In this document: positions 11,501 through 24,454 of the stretch, in pieces
How the letters are laid out: the number at the start of each line of letters is the position of its first letter
How positions within the stretch are numbered: the stretch's first letter is position 1
Source of the DNA: Orobanche coerulescens
Lineage: Eukaryota; Streptophyta; Magnoliopsida; Lamiales; Orobanchaceae
Length of the DNA: 64,000 bases
Direction: 5' to 3'
NCBI GenBank assembly: GCA_033398695.1
Contig: CM065811.1
Coordinates: forward strand, 73,412,001-73,476,000
Notes under the pieces: model-generated
Seen by the model: the letters and a program-made list of their open reading frames with translations, nothing else
Database searches by the model: none
What the model was told of the DNA's origin: nothing
Translations under genes and position numbers: made by a program

Positions 11501-12850
11501 GTCTATTAACTTTATAAAGTGGTGTCTAACACCAACCTGTTTAATAGATGATTCGATCTTATGTTACCCCTAGTTGGATTGCCCTCAACCCATACAATAT
11601 ATATGACTATCTTAACTATCTGATTTCAAACCACCAATCTTATTAATCTGATAATTGGATCTTACCTTGGAACTCATACGATTTCTGGGGTAAAATTTAC
11701 CACAACCGAAGGCATCTAATGCAGTCTAGAATTTTGTCGACCCTCACCACATGTACTACAACGACATACTAAATAACTAGCATGTTGGTTTAGGCTTACA
11801 TTCTACCGAGGTTCGATAGAGGGTATGGTAACTCATAACTTTTTCTAACTTAGTATTTGTTTATGAGAATATTTTGGTATTAATATTACACTTTTCACAT
11901 GAATTCATTTAATAGCGCACTTGTCATTCATAAAATATGAATAAAATAAATAACACAGAATTATTATCAATATATAGTTCATGGACTCTTGCCCAGGCAT
12001 TGGACCAAGTGAATGATCCCATAAAAATAAGGAAATAAAACAAAATAAAATAAAATTACACGTCTTGAATCGCCGTCTTTATGACGGATCATCCTACGCT
12101 TTCGTCATAGCTAACTATTTATTACCTTGAAAAAATGCAAAATATAATTTTTTTTTAGGAAAAATAAATATGCTCACATGGCCTTTATAACTCATCATTT
12201 TAATATATCGATTCAAAATTAAGTCCATGAACTACATGGCCACAATAGAAACATGCATAAAATACACAACTAGTAATAGAATGAACTAATCCAATTAATT
12301 CATACGTTCATCTGTTATTGTCGAGGTAATTTAGGCCAAAAATAATATTTTCCTTTGAATTGACTTTCCATTCAAAATAAATTGCAAATTTAATAATTTA
12401 ATAAAATTAAATTCAATTTCAAATATGGGAAATTTAGTTTATGAAAATACCCAAAAAAATCAGAGTCCCATGTAGTATCCATGCCCCAACCCGTTGCCCA
12501 GCAACCACTGCCGGGCATGAGACACCCATCGTGCCTCTCTTGGTCGAGACTGCCGAGAGGTCACGACAGTTTTCCTGGCATCCGCGTGCTGCACGTCCGA
12601 CAACTACTCGCGACTTGTTTTCGCTGGATTTCTAAAGTCATATTTTTTTTGATTTTTATATTATTAATATAAATTATTTTACCAATATTTCCATATTTAT
12701 ATTTTAAAATGAAATCACAAACATGATTCAAGATGAACAATTAAACATCCATGATAAATCCAATTTATCAACATGATTCTGAATCAATCTATCATCATCA
12801 ACAAGCATTCAAAATGCATGAAAATCATATATGTGATCACGTTGACCACT
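11501..12850 (-). other. Untranslated leader of decayed Copia element; otherwise featureless
   Basis: Mostly AT-rich DNA between the gag remnant and a primer-site-like sequence at 12851. No ORF with a domain. A GC-rich island at about 12478-12630 stands out from its surroundings and contains short inverted repeats (CCTCTC...GAGAGG), but I cannot assign it. Confidence 0.35.
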
Positions 12851-13314
12851 CTCTGATATCATTATTAGGATTCGAAAAATAATATAATAAAAGAATTAAA
12901 TCATTTGAACCCCGACCGAGGATCGGTAAATGATCGTATACACAATTATAAGTGAAACACTAGGGCTGAAATCATACCCTTGTAGATTACATACTGACGA
13001 GATGTTGAATCCAATTTTAAGTGCTCAGAGATCCCACAGCAAAAGGACACCGCCTTTACGTATCATGCCCCGACGGATCGACGAGACCGTATTCCTTGCG
13101 TACGACGACTAGAACAAGAAGGGAGGTGGAGCTTTTTTATTCTCCTTTTGTTTCCCTCTCTAAGATGAATATTTCTTGAAAATTATTTTCAACAATATAT
13201 CTTAAGTCCACCTTTAGGAGCATGATATATTCTCTCATCACAAGTCCTTAGTCTTTCGAATGGTGGAAGGCCACAATATTTAAGAGATTCCTCTCTAAGG
13301 TAGCATGTGGTCCG
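12851..13314 (-). mobile_element. Probable 5' LTR and primer site of decayed Copia element
   Basis: CTCTGATATCA at 12851-12861 is one change from the Met-type primer site (minus sense) and is followed by TTATTAGGATTCG, which could be a mutated TGTTAGG LTR terminus. The remainder, up to the start of element C at 13315, would be LTR. The partner LTR is missing, so this is tentative. Confidence 0.35.
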
Positions 13315-13567
13315 TGTAATATCCGGGAATTTTTAAACTCGAATTTTGGCAATACAATTTCCATTTATTTATTTTCTCTCTCTTATTTTTATTAACTGAT
13401 TATTTATAAGTCGGGCGGACTCTGAGATGTTGGACTAATATATTGGCGAGTTAGTGTTGGTGTTATTTGGCGCAGTGTAATAATCGGACGGTCGAACCAG
13501 GAGACGGAGTAATGAATCTCAAATTGTTCGTTTTTACTCGGTTAATTTATAATCGAACTCTATCGGG

Positions 13568-13622
13568 TTGGATAAGTCCAACTATATATATATATATATA
13601 TATATGCACGGGAAATTTCCCG
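13568..13622 (+). promoter_or_regulatory. Candidate core promoter of LTR C: TA repeat between two palindromes
   Basis: TTGGA-TAAG-TCCAA (13568-13581), then a TA repeat (13583-13605), then a perfect 14-bp palindrome CGGGAAATTTCCCG (13609-13622). The second LTR keeps the same arrangement (palindrome at 55566-55579). Position suggests TATA function of the TA run; inferred. Confidence 0.45.
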
Positions 13623-14339
13623 AGTCTTTCCTCCCCCTCTCTCTTCCTTTTATTTCTTTATCTTTTCTCCTTTCCCCACCTGCTCCCTCTCTCCTTTCCT
13701 CTCTCCCGTGAAAACACACACAAACACACATCTACACATACCCAGCAGATCGCTGGAACTCGTCGGCGAGGAGTGAGCCTGAACGGATCTAGTGCGACTG
13801 GGCTCGAGGTCGCGACTCCCTGGATAGAATCGAAGTGCACTGACGAACTTCCATGCTTGTTGACATGGGTAAACGAGGCTGCGCTGGAGGTTCGAGGTGG
13901 GATCGTGGAAGTCAACGACGGCGGACTGGTGTCTCTGGCGACAACCACTGGAGCTCGACGGTAGCATGGTTATAAATGGAGAAGCAACGATTTTGCCGGA
14001 CATTCTGGTGGGTCAGAGTTGTGGAAGTCCACTCGGGCCATACAGATCTTATTCCAGCGAGGTGGAGCTCAAGGAATCGGTGGCTATGGAGTTTCGGTAA
14101 GTGGCTCACGAGACAAGTAAACTACAGCATATGAGTTTTAGATCCGTCTGTGGTGGCTTGAGGAATCTGAAAATGGATGAGGTTTCTGGGTCGGGTTCAA
14201 TATTCAGGAGTTGGTCCCCATTTTGGCCGGAGCATGGTGGTTCGGGTGGTTCCGGTTATGTGGTAGCCGATGGTGGTTTTATAAGAGAGTGTTTGGCAGT
14301 CCAGTTCCGGCGGTCGGAGTGACCGGAAGCCGGCGGTTG

Positions 14340-14552
14340 TATGTGTCGTGTGTGTGAGCTGTATGTGTGTGTGTATATATATATGTGTGTGGGCAGAATT
14401 TTATATAAGTGTGTGCTGTGTGTGTAGTATATATATATATATAAATAAGTGTGCTGTGTGTGTAGTATATATATAAGTGTGTGTGCAGTGTGTGTGATAT
14501 ATATTTGTGTGTTAGGTGTGTATGTGATATATATATATATATATATATATTA
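14340..14552. repeat. TG and TA microsatellites in LTR C
   Basis: Alternating (TG)n and (TA)n runs, with a long TA run at about 14527-14550. Simple sequence; no gene. Confidence 0.9.
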
Positions 14553-15833
14553 CGGGGAAGATGGAGATGAGGACGAAAGTTGTATAAATTAGCTTACGAA
14601 TGGATTCATATATTGGACTTATGGAATGAACTCGAGTTTGGAGCTGTATACGGGACAATCGTTCAGGAATTTGAATTATGATTCCCATCATTAATTAAAT
14701 CGAGATATGGATCCAGGTGGAATATCGTTGGTCGTTTTATCCGATCAATAATTTAAAGGAGCTCAATTGAGGTAATATTTTAGCCGACTAATTACCTTAT
14801 AATTATAAGATATTAAATTGGATCTTATATTAAATTGTCTATTATGTATTTACAATAAGGGTTGGGGTTTCAATCGATCGATCGGGTGAGCCGTGTTCTG
14901 TAACACCCCCAGATTTAACCGGAAATATTACAGCGCCGTGGGCCCCGAGATGGAACCCACAAGGCTAAAAAGAAATTTTCACAAACATTTACAAATGCCC
15001 AAGAGGCCAACGACGGTACTAACTTTAAAAATTCACAAAGACTTATAAAATCCATTTATCAAAAACCGTCGTAAAAACTCATTTGAAATCGCGAGGCCAA
15101 ACATCCGACACTCAAAAGTTTAGAAAACGACTTCCAAAGCAACCTCAGTTACCAGATACCAAAAGGTCATTTCAAAATACTCACGCAGCGGAAAAAGACC
15201 AACCATAAGGATACTCTAGCAGCGGAATACGAGAACCAATCAAAAAACTCAATGCACACAACATGTCCTAGCCAAGATCCTCCGGAAGCTCATCTCTTCA
15301 CGACCGCTACAAGCTCGATACTCCAAGAACCTAAAAGAAATCCCACGGGTCGACCATAATATCCAACAATGATAACCGTCACATCACATTAAGAATACAT
15401 ACCAATGAGAATAAGAATACGACCAATGTAATCTTACCGCCATGACTTTACTTACTCAAGTAATTCTCATCGAATAACCATTAAACTCGAACATAATATT
15501 TGTATTGTACCTCAAACAATACTCAAGATCCTCAAACTATCATAACCAACTCACGATACGGAAATCTACCATTTCGACCAATACGATCCATCGAATAAAA
15601 TCATCAAATCCCAAGACGATAACCAATTGTCCACCAAAGACAAGACCAAGGAAAATATGGAACATACCTCGAGATATGATGTGCCACGATAATCATATCG
15701 GTCTAATCCGATATCGAGAACAATGCAATGCGGACAGGTCCTAACACAAGACCTACAAATGCATACTCATATGACAACGTCAATATGCTCAAAAACAATA
15801 ACAACTATGTATACTCAATGGAAATCCCATGAT

Positions 15834-16100
15834 CCGGCGCCCTCGGATAGATCCCAAGATGATCCTACAAGATCAACACGAGGTGGATAACCAACAATAT
15901 ACATATGCACAACAATAACACAATCGGGTAATCCAACGATCCAGCGCCCTCGGCATAGATCCCAAGATGATCCGTCGGACCAACACGAGGTGGAAAAACC
16001 CGTCCCAATGATCCGGCGCCCTCGGCATAGATCCCAAGATGATCCGTCGGACCAACACGAGGTGGACATCCGATCCAGCGCCCTCGGATAGATCGCGCGA
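15834..16100. repeat. Four-copy tandem repeat in LTR A1
   Basis: Four units of about 62-110 bp starting GATCC(A/G)GCGCCCTCGG and containing AGATCCCAAGATGATCC and ACACGAGGTGG. The same array is present at 21811-22090, 25430-25710 and 31467-31750. Minus-strand ORFs through it (e.g. 15815-16144) owe their repeated peptides to the tandem units and are not genes. Confidence 0.9.
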
Positions 16101-16908
16101 TCCCATCGGATCAACACAACATAAACAACACAATATGCATACACATATGCAAAACAATATGTTCATCATCATGAACAACGCAACATGAACGACAATATGA
16201 CAAATCAATTAAGACGACCTCATGTTCGACAACATGAATGATAATACGCATGATCAAATCACTAACTCTAATTGAATCGATATAAGATACTTGCCCCGAG
16301 TCCTTGGAGAAATCTCGATGTCCAATCATCACCGACGATTATCCTCAATGCTCGGCGATCCATACGAACAATGAACTATAGATACTCATATCCTCGTCTT
16401 TACCATAATGTAACCTTGATACTCGAACATACCAATAATCGAGATAAGCATATACATTATGATTTATCTCCCAGAATCGAAAGAACGATATGCGATCCGA
16501 ATACCCAGAGTTCACAATAATAATCATCGCTATATGCATTATAAACGAAATGAAACTGAAACCATTCATTAAATATTATAACTGAGCAAGTAATAACTTG
16601 CCTCGATACCGGTACCACGAAGCTGTTGTCGAACACATTGCCTTTGTCTACGAGCTCCTCAGCCCCGATCAAAAGCAATACAATGGACATACTCGAACAC
16701 GACCGCAATATCCGGTTATAATCACCGATCAGCAATCTCAACCTATCGAAGAAATCAAATAACAAATATCCGATAACAATCAACAACTTACAATACTAAC
16801 CAATCGAACTCAACGGTTCAACACTCGAATAAACACAGTCAGAACCAACCAAGTCAAACCATCACGAATTCATAATCAAAACACAAAAATACTGCACTGT
16901 CTGCCTAC

Positions 16909-16992
16909 TTAGCGCACGTTAAACGCATAACGTAGCGTGCGCTAAGTTGTCCCGTTAGCGTGCGCTAGCCAGTAAGCTTAGCGTGCGCTAAT
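16909..16992. repeat. Minor TTAGCG inverted-repeat block in LTR A1
   Basis: Four motifs (TTAGCGCACGTTAA, GTAGCGTGCGCTAA, TTAGCGTGCGCTAG, TTAGCGTGCGCTAA) in 84 bp, about 700 bp downstream (minus sense) of the TATA box. Repeated at 22888-22970, 26516-26602 and 41577-41664. Confidence 0.85.
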
Positions 16993-17652
16993 GCTGTACA
17001 GTGGCATGCAATCCAAGCATCGACTAACATCTTGCAACTACGAATCCGAATGAAGGGAGATATGAATCTCCATATCTCTTGAAGATAAACAACACCATAA
17101 CTATCACAAGGATCATATCATTGTCCATATATCAATAATAACACCAACAATCAAACCGACTCGATAACAAGGATCATATCATATTCAATCCGGAATTCAA
17201 CCTCGTATCATGATTTAACTCCTCTAAATCGATCAATATAATTAACAAGATTATGAAATCCATCTTAGATCGGGTTAAACGAATCAACATCCTTATAGTA
17301 TGAAGAATCTTAACTAACATCCGAGACTCTTATCAAAATTCCATTGAATCCCATATAACATCATCATATGATTATCCAACATGCTCCTTACATGAAATCA
17401 TCCAAGAAAACGAACTATCATCAAGAGGATACGAAAATTACGGATTGGATGGACCAAGAATAAGAACACTAGACTCCATTCCAAGAATCATGAATAACTT
17501 GAAGAACAAGGCTTGAATCCATGCTCTCCATCTTAATCTTGTTAAAGATCATCATCTCTCGGTGTTTAGGAACTCCAAATGTTCTCCCAAGGTTGTCTCT
17601 ATCGGGTGAAAGGAAAGAAATGGACGAAATGCTTCATGACACTGTTTGTCCC

Positions 17653-18165
17653 TTTATATAGAATACCTTACTAGCGTGCGCTAAACCATTATGTTTAGCG
17701 TGCGCTAGCCTTAGCGTGCGCTAATCGACTTTGTTAGCGTGCGCTATCGGCCCAGAGGCTACTGTCTTGCTTCGTAAACTACCTTACGTACGTAATGCCC
17801 ATGCATTAACGCACGTAAATCATCATGTCTAGCGACGCAAGTCCTTACTCTTAGCGTGCGCTATCCGAAGTTGACTTACTACGGTGTTCACCTACCACTC
17901 GCCCCCACATTCCGACGGCATCTAGCAAGGATAAGATTCCTTGTTGATCGATATATAGTTAGCGTGCGCTAAGCCTAATCTTTAGCGTGCGCTAATACTT
18001 CAGGACAACAACCGTTGACTTACGAGCGTGCGCGAAAGCGGCCGGGTCCACACGCAGATTCCTTCCGACATGCGCACTAGCGTACGCTAACCTATAAACG
18101 TAGCGTGCGCTAATCCCGCACGATAGCGTGCGTTATGCATGAATATCGGCGTGCGCTAATAAGGC
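17653..18165 (-). promoter_or_regulatory. LTR A1 promoter: TATA box and inverted-repeat array
   Basis: TATATAAAGG (minus strand) at 17652-17661 lies immediately downstream of an array of about fourteen TTAGCG-TG-CGCTAA type inverted repeats and TTACGTACGTAA variants at 17672-18165. Closest motif to TATA box: about 12 bp. This is the likely start of R. Equivalent blocks lie at 23634-24124, 27272-27773 and 42338-42845. Confidence 0.7.
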
Positions 18166-18877
18166 TATACTTAGCCATTTTCCGCAGATTCTTGTCCAAC
18201 GTCTCGACATACCAAAAGCGAACATAAGACACACCGAACACAAACACCGAATCCAATAATATCATCATACGATATACCCAATATCAAAAGTACGACAACC
18301 CGATACACAATATCCTCAAATGTAATTGTCGACCAAATACGACAATTATACCGATCTCGATATCTCGGTCCTTTATTTATTTTATCTCTCTGCATGCATT
18401 CCACATTTGTACAATATAACTCGAATAAAATAATATTAAACATCGTAGTAGAAATTCCGGATATTACATTCTACACCCCTTAAAATAAGTTTCGTCCTCG
18501 AAACTTGCAATCCATCATAAAACGAACAAACATACCGTTCAACTCAAAATATCCCAAAACCATCACGACAACGATTTTTCATCATCATTACCGAATATCC
18601 AAAAGAGCATACTTCCAAATACGCAGGTCGACGATCTCCGGAGATACTAGCCAGCGTTCTCACGATGCAGTCTCAATACGCTTACGATCACAATTCCTTG
18701 ATTCTCAACAAAATATATCATCTTCGGATCAAACAATGCCCGAATCAAATCACATGCTTTGATTACATAATCAAGTCTCAATTCGATAAAGCGAATAATA
18801 TCCGATGTATCCGTGAAACAACCGCTCAATACAATGGCAACGAATCCCGAAACATCGATAGACAATCAACGCTCGGA

Positions 18878-19268
18878 TGATCACCAACAATGATCAACAA
18901 TCAACCGAATTTATCATCGACATGATAAATTCCAATCGACCAACCCGGAGGTCAAAACACAATCGAGAATATCATCAACGTGATAAACTCCAATACAACC
19001 AACGAGCGATCAACGGAAATCGAGAATACCTTCACACGGTAAACTCCAACACTATCAACACGTAACCACGAAATGATATACGAAAAAGCAAAATTCTCAA
19101 AGCGACACACCGATCACATACGGTGGATCTCAATAAACATATCCGATCGCGAACATACCCCTCGGCATATGAACAACCAATCACAAACCGACGAACATAC
19201 CCGATCATACACGGAGTGGAAACGACCACTCACTATCTAAAACAACCAAGATGGGGTCACCATCCCCA
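18878..19268 (-). other. Hairpin series in family A internal region
   Basis: Successive inverted repeats with 6-7 nt loops: TGATCA/TGATCA (18878-18896), a perfect 10-bp stem GAATTTATCA-TCGACA-TGATAAATTC (18907-18932), GAG..TATCA/TGATA..CTC (18965-18990), GAGTGG-AAACGA-CCACTC (19214-19231) and TGGGG-TCACCAT-CCCCA (19252-19268). Most recur in E2 near 28422-28817. Candidate structured RNA; role unknown. Confidence 0.55.
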
Positions 19269-20845
19269 AATCTACGCTTACAAGGAAATCATTCCAGAAT
19301 CGGTAAGGTAAAATCGCTACTACCATACCAATGGAATCACATAGCACATATGTTCGGTTTCACAAAATCCCAAGTTTCCAAAATAATATTATGTGCATGA
19401 ATCTACAACACGCAACATATTTCTCTTATCTCGATAACTCAACCGATCATCACCGGATAATCAAACTAACATCCGAAGTTCGAATTCCATTTCCATCGTA
19501 CCATCAATATGATATGCACTATGCACTAAATGCGTATGTATATCAATCACATTTTCAAAACCATTTGAAATCATATATTCTTGTCAAAAGACAAATTTTC
19601 GAAAATTCTTTCAAGAGTTTGAAAACTCAAAACATAAATTTTGGTAAGACCACAAAATCAATTTTGAAAAATTAACTTGGCTCGATGGTGCCAAGTATTT
19701 GATATGATTTCCTTCGAATCCACACGATTTGAAGTTTTAAAATGAAAAGTATGCAAATGCTCGACTATATCCATACTCCCGTATACCAATTCGGTTCGTC
19801 ACCAATATCCACCGATATTCCATCGAAAAACCACACGATCGAGTTCCAAAATCTCAATATATAAATTCGACTAAACTCCTTTTCCACACATGACTTGCAA
19901 CGTCGGTCATTAACCCATCTGGATCACCTTAAATATGATATGACAAAATATTGAAACAAATCCACACAAATGAAAGACTTCCCGAGAGGTTCAATTTGAA
20001 CAAGTAAACCAAAGCCTCGAAAGGCGGAAATAACATAGGTAAACGATTGGTAAAGTGTTTTACAAGTCTCGGGAGTTTTAAGAAAACAGAAAAGCCGTTT
20101 GAAACATTAGGGTCTTAGCCCGTAACTCGATCCTCATTACAAAAAGTTTAAAAAGTAGAAAACCCCTTTTCGGACTTCAAGTCTGAGTTATAAAACCATT
20201 TCAAAATCGATTGGGTCTCGGCCCAAAATCATTTTCCGTAAAACATCCGTAAGACATTCATTTTGAAAAGTATCATTTTCAAATGCTCAAAAACAGTTCA
20301 TATATATCACAAAATGAACTAACATGACTACATGTTCTTCTCGACAATCCATAGCCCTTCTCCCGAATACATAATTTCGTTCCAGAATCTAACCAACATC
20401 TCGATTCTCGAAATCATAACTCCTCAAGATCATCAATCTGTCCCAACTCTGTCACCTTATACCGTAACGCATAATATCTATGAATCTCAAAACGTATCAA
20501 CTTAGAACGGCAATAAATCTCAATGAAATTCAAAATCCAAATACTTACAGATCGTGAAGCCGACGATTCCCGTGATCTTGGCACATGTCTCGGCTCTAGA
20601 AAATACTCGACACGGACATTATCAAAACACACGTTGGCAAACTCGGTTCGACTCAAGAACACAATACATCTCATTCCAGAGAATCTTGTTAACACCATTT
20701 GGAAAAGTTATAACAAGCCCGATGCGATCTTGGTAAATCACATAACACATAAGCCCGAGTGAACAACAAAAACTCACGGCTCTAATATTTGTCAGTCGAA
20801 AACTCGAATGACGCGACAAAAACACGACCCAACTCGACCCAAATG

Positions 20846-20875
20846 CCTAGGCTTTCTCAACCTAAGCTCGATACC
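20846..20875 (-). other. E1 primer binding site and hairpin
   Basis: GCTCGATACCA at 20866-20875 is the Met-type site with one T missing (E2 has GCTCTGATACCA). The adjacent inverted repeat CCTAGG...CCTAAG spans 20846-20866. The missing base is at a CTG trinucleotide and may be an assembly error. Confidence 0.7.
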
Positions 20876-20880
20876 ATATT

Positions 20881-23800
20881 CGTAACACCCCGCATTTAAC
20901 CGGAAATATTACAGCGCCGTGGGCCCCGAGATGGAACCCACAAGGCTAAAAAGAAATTTTCACAAACATTTATAAATGCCCAAGAGGCCAACGACGGTAC
21001 TAACTTTAAAAATTCACAAAGACTTATAAAATCCATTTATCAAAAACCGTCGTAAAAACTCATTTGAAATCGCGAGGCCAAACAAACGACACTCAAAAGT
21101 TTAGAAAACGACTTCCAAAGAAACCTCGGTTACCGGATACCAAAAGGTCATTTCAAAATACTCACGCAGCGGAAAAAGACCAACCATAAGGATACTCTAG
21201 CGGCGGAATACGAGAACCAATCAAAAACTCAATGCACACAACATGTCCTAGCCGGTATCCTCCGGGAAGCTCATCTCTTCACGACCGCTACAAGCTCGAT
21301 ACTCCAAGAACCTAAAAGAAATCCCACGACGGGTCACCATAATATCCAACAATGATAACCGTCACATCACATTAAGAATACATACCAATGAGAATAAGAA
21401 TACGACCAATGTAATCTTACCGCCATGACTTTACTTACTCAAGTAATTCTCATCGAATAACCATTAAACTCGAACATAATATTTGTATTGTACCTCAAAC
21501 AATACTCAAGATCCTCAAACTATCATAACCAACTCACGATACGGAAATCTACCATTTCGACCAATACGATCCATCGAATAAAATCATCAAATCCCAAGAC
21601 GATAACCAATTGTCCACCAAAGACAAGACCAAGGAAAATATGGAACATACCTCGAGATATGATGTGCCACGATAATCATATCGGTCTAATCCGATATCGA
21701 ACAATGCAATGCGGACGAGTCCTAACACAAGACCTACAAATGCATACTCATATGACAACGTCAATATGCTCAAAAACAATAACAACTATGTATACTCAAT
21801 GGAAATCCCATGATCCAGCGCCCTCGGATAGATCCCAAGATGATCCTACAAGATCAACACGAGGTGGATAACCAACAATATACATATGCACAACAATAAC
21901 ACAATCTTGGGTAATCCAACGATCCAGCGCCCTCGGCATAGATCCCAAGATGATCCGTCGGACCAACACGAGGTGGAAAAACCCGTCCAATGATCCAGCG
22001 CCCTCGGCATAGATCCCAAGATGATCCGTCGGACCAACACGAGGTGGACATCCGATCCAGCGCCCTCGGCATAGATCGCGCGATCCCATCGGATCAACAC
22101 AACATAAACAACACAATATGCATACACATATGCAAACAATATGTTCATCATCATGAACAACGCAACATGAACGACAATATGACAAATCAATTAAGACGAC
22201 CTCATGTTCGACAACATGAATGATAATACACATGATCAAATCACTAACTCTAATTGAATCGATATAAGATACTTGCCCGAGTCCTTGGAGAAATCTCGAT
22301 GTCCAATCATCACCGACGATTATCCTCAATGCTCGGCGATCCATACGAACAATGAACTATAGATACTCATATCCTCGTCTTTACCATAATGTAACCTTGA
22401 TACTCGAACATACCAATAATCGAGATAAGCATATACATTATGATTTATCTCCCAGAATCGAAAGAACGATATGCGATCCGAATACCCAGAGTTCACAATA
22501 ATAATCATCGCTATATGCATTATAAACGAAATGAAACTGAAACCATTCATTAAATATTATAACTGAGCAAGTAATAACTAGCCTCGATACCGGTACCACG
22601 AAGCTGTTGTCGAACACATTGCCTTTGTCTACGAGCTCCTCAGCCCCGATCAAAAGCAATACAATGGACATACTCTAACACGACCGCAATATCCGGTTAT
22701 AATCACCGATCAGCAATCTCAACCTATCGAAGAAATCAAATAACACATATCCGATAACAATCAACAACTGACAATACTAACCAATCGAACTCAACGGTTC
22801 AACACAACCTCGAATAAACACAATGAACCAACCAAGTCAAACCATCACGAATTCATAATCAAAACACAAAAATCTTTGCATCGCCTACTTAGCGCACGTT
22901 AAACGCATAACGTAGCGTGCGCTAAGTTGTCCGTTAGCGTGCGCTAGCGGTAAGCTTAGCGTGCGCTAATGCCGTCTGATGGCATGCAATCCAAGCATCG
23001 ACTAACATCTTGCAACTACGAATCCGAATGAAGGGAGATATGAATCTCCATATCTCTTGAAGATAAACAACACCATAACTATCACAAGGATCATATCATT
23101 GTCCATATATCAATAATAACACCAACAATCAAACCGACTCGATAACAAGGATCATATCATATTCAATCCGGAATTCAACCTCGTATCATGATTTAACTCC
23201 TCTAAATCGATCAATATAATTAACAAGATTCAGAAATCCATCTTAGATCGGGCTAAACGAATCAACATCCTTATAGTATGAAGAATCTTAACTAACATCC
23301 GAGACTCTTATCAAAATTCCATTGAATCCCATATAACATCATCATATGATTATCCAACATGCTCCTTACATGAAATCATCCAATAAAACGAACTATCATC
23401 AAGAGGATACGAAAATTACCTGGATTGGATGGACCAAGAATAAGAACACTAGACTCCATTCCAAGAATCATGAATAACTTGAAGAACAAGGCTTGAATCC
23501 ATGCTCTCCATCTTAATCTTGTTAAAGATCATCATCTCTCAGTGTTTAGGAACTCCAAATGTTCTCCCAAGGTTGTCTCTATCGGGTGAAAGGAAAGAAA
23601 TGGACGAAATGCTTCATGACACCTGTTTGTCCCTTTATATAGAATACCTTACTAGCGTGCGCTAAACCATTATGTTTAGCGTGCGCTAACTGACTTTGTT
23701 AGCGTGCGCTATCGAAGCCCAGAGGCTACTGTCTTGCTTCGTAAACTACCTTACGTACGTAATGCCCATGCATTAACGTACGTAAATCATCATGTATAGC

Positions 23801-24432
23801 GTACGCAAGTCCTTACTCTTAGCGTGCGCTATCCGAAGTTGACTTACTACAGTGTTCACCTACCACTCGCCCCCACATTCCGACAGCATCTAGCAAGGAT
23901 AAGATTCCTTGTTGACTGATATATAGTTAGCGTGCGCTAAGCCTAATCTTTAGCGTGCGCTAATACTTGAGACAACAACCGTTGACTTACGAGCGTGCGC
24001 GAAGCGGCCGGGTCCACACGCAGATTCCTTCCGATGCATCCGCACTAGCGACGCTAACCTATAAACGTAGCGTGCGCTAATCACGCGATAGCGTGCGTTA
24101 TGCATGAATATCGGCGTGCGCTAATAAGGCTATACTTAGCCATTTTCCAGCGATTCTTGTCCAACGTCTCGACATACCAAAAGCGAACATAAGACACACC
24201 GAACACAAACACGAATCGATAATATCATCATACGATATACCCAATATCAAAAGTACGACAACCTGATACACAATATCCTCAAATGTAATTGTCGACCAAA
24301 TACGACAATTATACCGATACTGATATCTCAGTCCTTTATTTATTTTATCTCTACTGTACAGATTCCACGCTGTACAATATAACTCGGATAAAATAATATT
24401 AAACATCAGTAGTAGAAATTCCGGATATTACA
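20881..24432 (-). mobile_element. E1 5' LTR (A2)
   Basis: About 3552 bp. The left terminus reads CGTAACACCCCGC (the initial T of TGTAACACC appears lost); the right terminus GGATATTACA is at 24432. Same order of tandem array (21811-22090), minor block (22888-22970), TATA (23634-23642) and main array (23652-24124) as A1. Confidence 0.9.
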
Positions 24433-24454
24433 TGTTCGTCGGAGCTTTCGGCAT
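24433..24454 (+). mobile_element. Element C 5' LTR, segment 2 (22 bp)
   Basis: The only host DNA between E1 and E2: TGTTC (E1 target duplication), 12 bp, then GGCAT (E2 target duplication). It joins segment 1 to segment 3 of LTR C once both elements are removed. Confidence 0.85.

Larger units (their letters stand above)
13315..14898 (+). mobile_element. Element C 5' LTR, segment 1
   Basis: Starts TGTAATATCCGGG at 13315, preceded by GTCCG, the candidate target duplication. It contains a TA microsatellite beside two palindromes, a pyrimidine-rich stretch (13620-13710) and TG/TA microsatellites near 14340-14552. It is interrupted at 14898 by E1 (target TGTTC). ORFs here, such as that at 13467, also appear in the 3' LTR copy at 55390 but show no domain and include microsatellite codons, so they are not called as genes. 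Confidence 0.85.
14899..18468 (-). mobile_element. E1 3' LTR (A1)
   Basis: 3570 bp; minus-strand ends TGTAATATCCGGAATTTC...GGGGGTGTTACA. It contains a tandem array (15834-16100), a short inverted-repeat block (16909-16992), a TATA box at 17653-17661 and the main inverted-repeat array (17673-18165). The many short ORFs in it recur in all four A LTRs but have stops or frameshifts that differ between copies and no domains. Confidence 0.9.
18469..20880 (-). mobile_element. E1 internal region, non-coding
   Basis: Begins at the left with the polypurine tract (minus AAGGGGTGTAGAA, 18469-18481) and a GTTTCGAGGACGAAACTT motif. It then holds a series of hairpins (18878-19268) and an AT-rich stretch with G-poor tracts, ending in the primer site. 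No zinc knuckle, protease, RT or integrase motif in six frames. The predicted ORFs here (up to 114 codons) have biased composition and are not conserved in frame with E2. Confidence 0.85.
14899..24432 (-). mobile_element. E1: complete family A element (LARD), TSD TGTTC
   Basis: LTRs at 14899-18468 and 20881-24432 flank a 2.4 kb non-coding internal region. The 5-bp target duplication TGTTC is at 14894-14898 and 24433-24437. Minus orientation is set by the polypurine tract next to the left LTR (18469-18481) and the primer site next to the right LTR (20866-20875). No gag or pol domain is readable in any frame, so it must depend on proteins of another element. The LTRs are nearly collinear, with differences concentrated at CAG/CTG sites. 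It sits in the 5' LTR of C. Confidence 0.9.

Noticed and set aside
13467..13964. 165-codon ORF, with a similar ORF at 55390-55731
   Set aside because: Both lie in the LTR of element C, run through a TA microsatellite and a pyrimidine tract, and the copies diverge in frame after the microsatellite.
15834..16100. Regularly spaced repeats that might suggest a CRISPR array
   Set aside because: Units are adjacent imperfect tandem copies inside a plant LTR, with no unique spacers and no cas genes.
15815..16144. Repetitive-peptide ORFs on both strands in the A LTRs (also 21796-22344, 25442-25748, 31480-31786)
   Set aside because: The peptides only restate the tandem DNA units, overlap in several frames on both strands, and differ in length between copies. 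No start context or domain.
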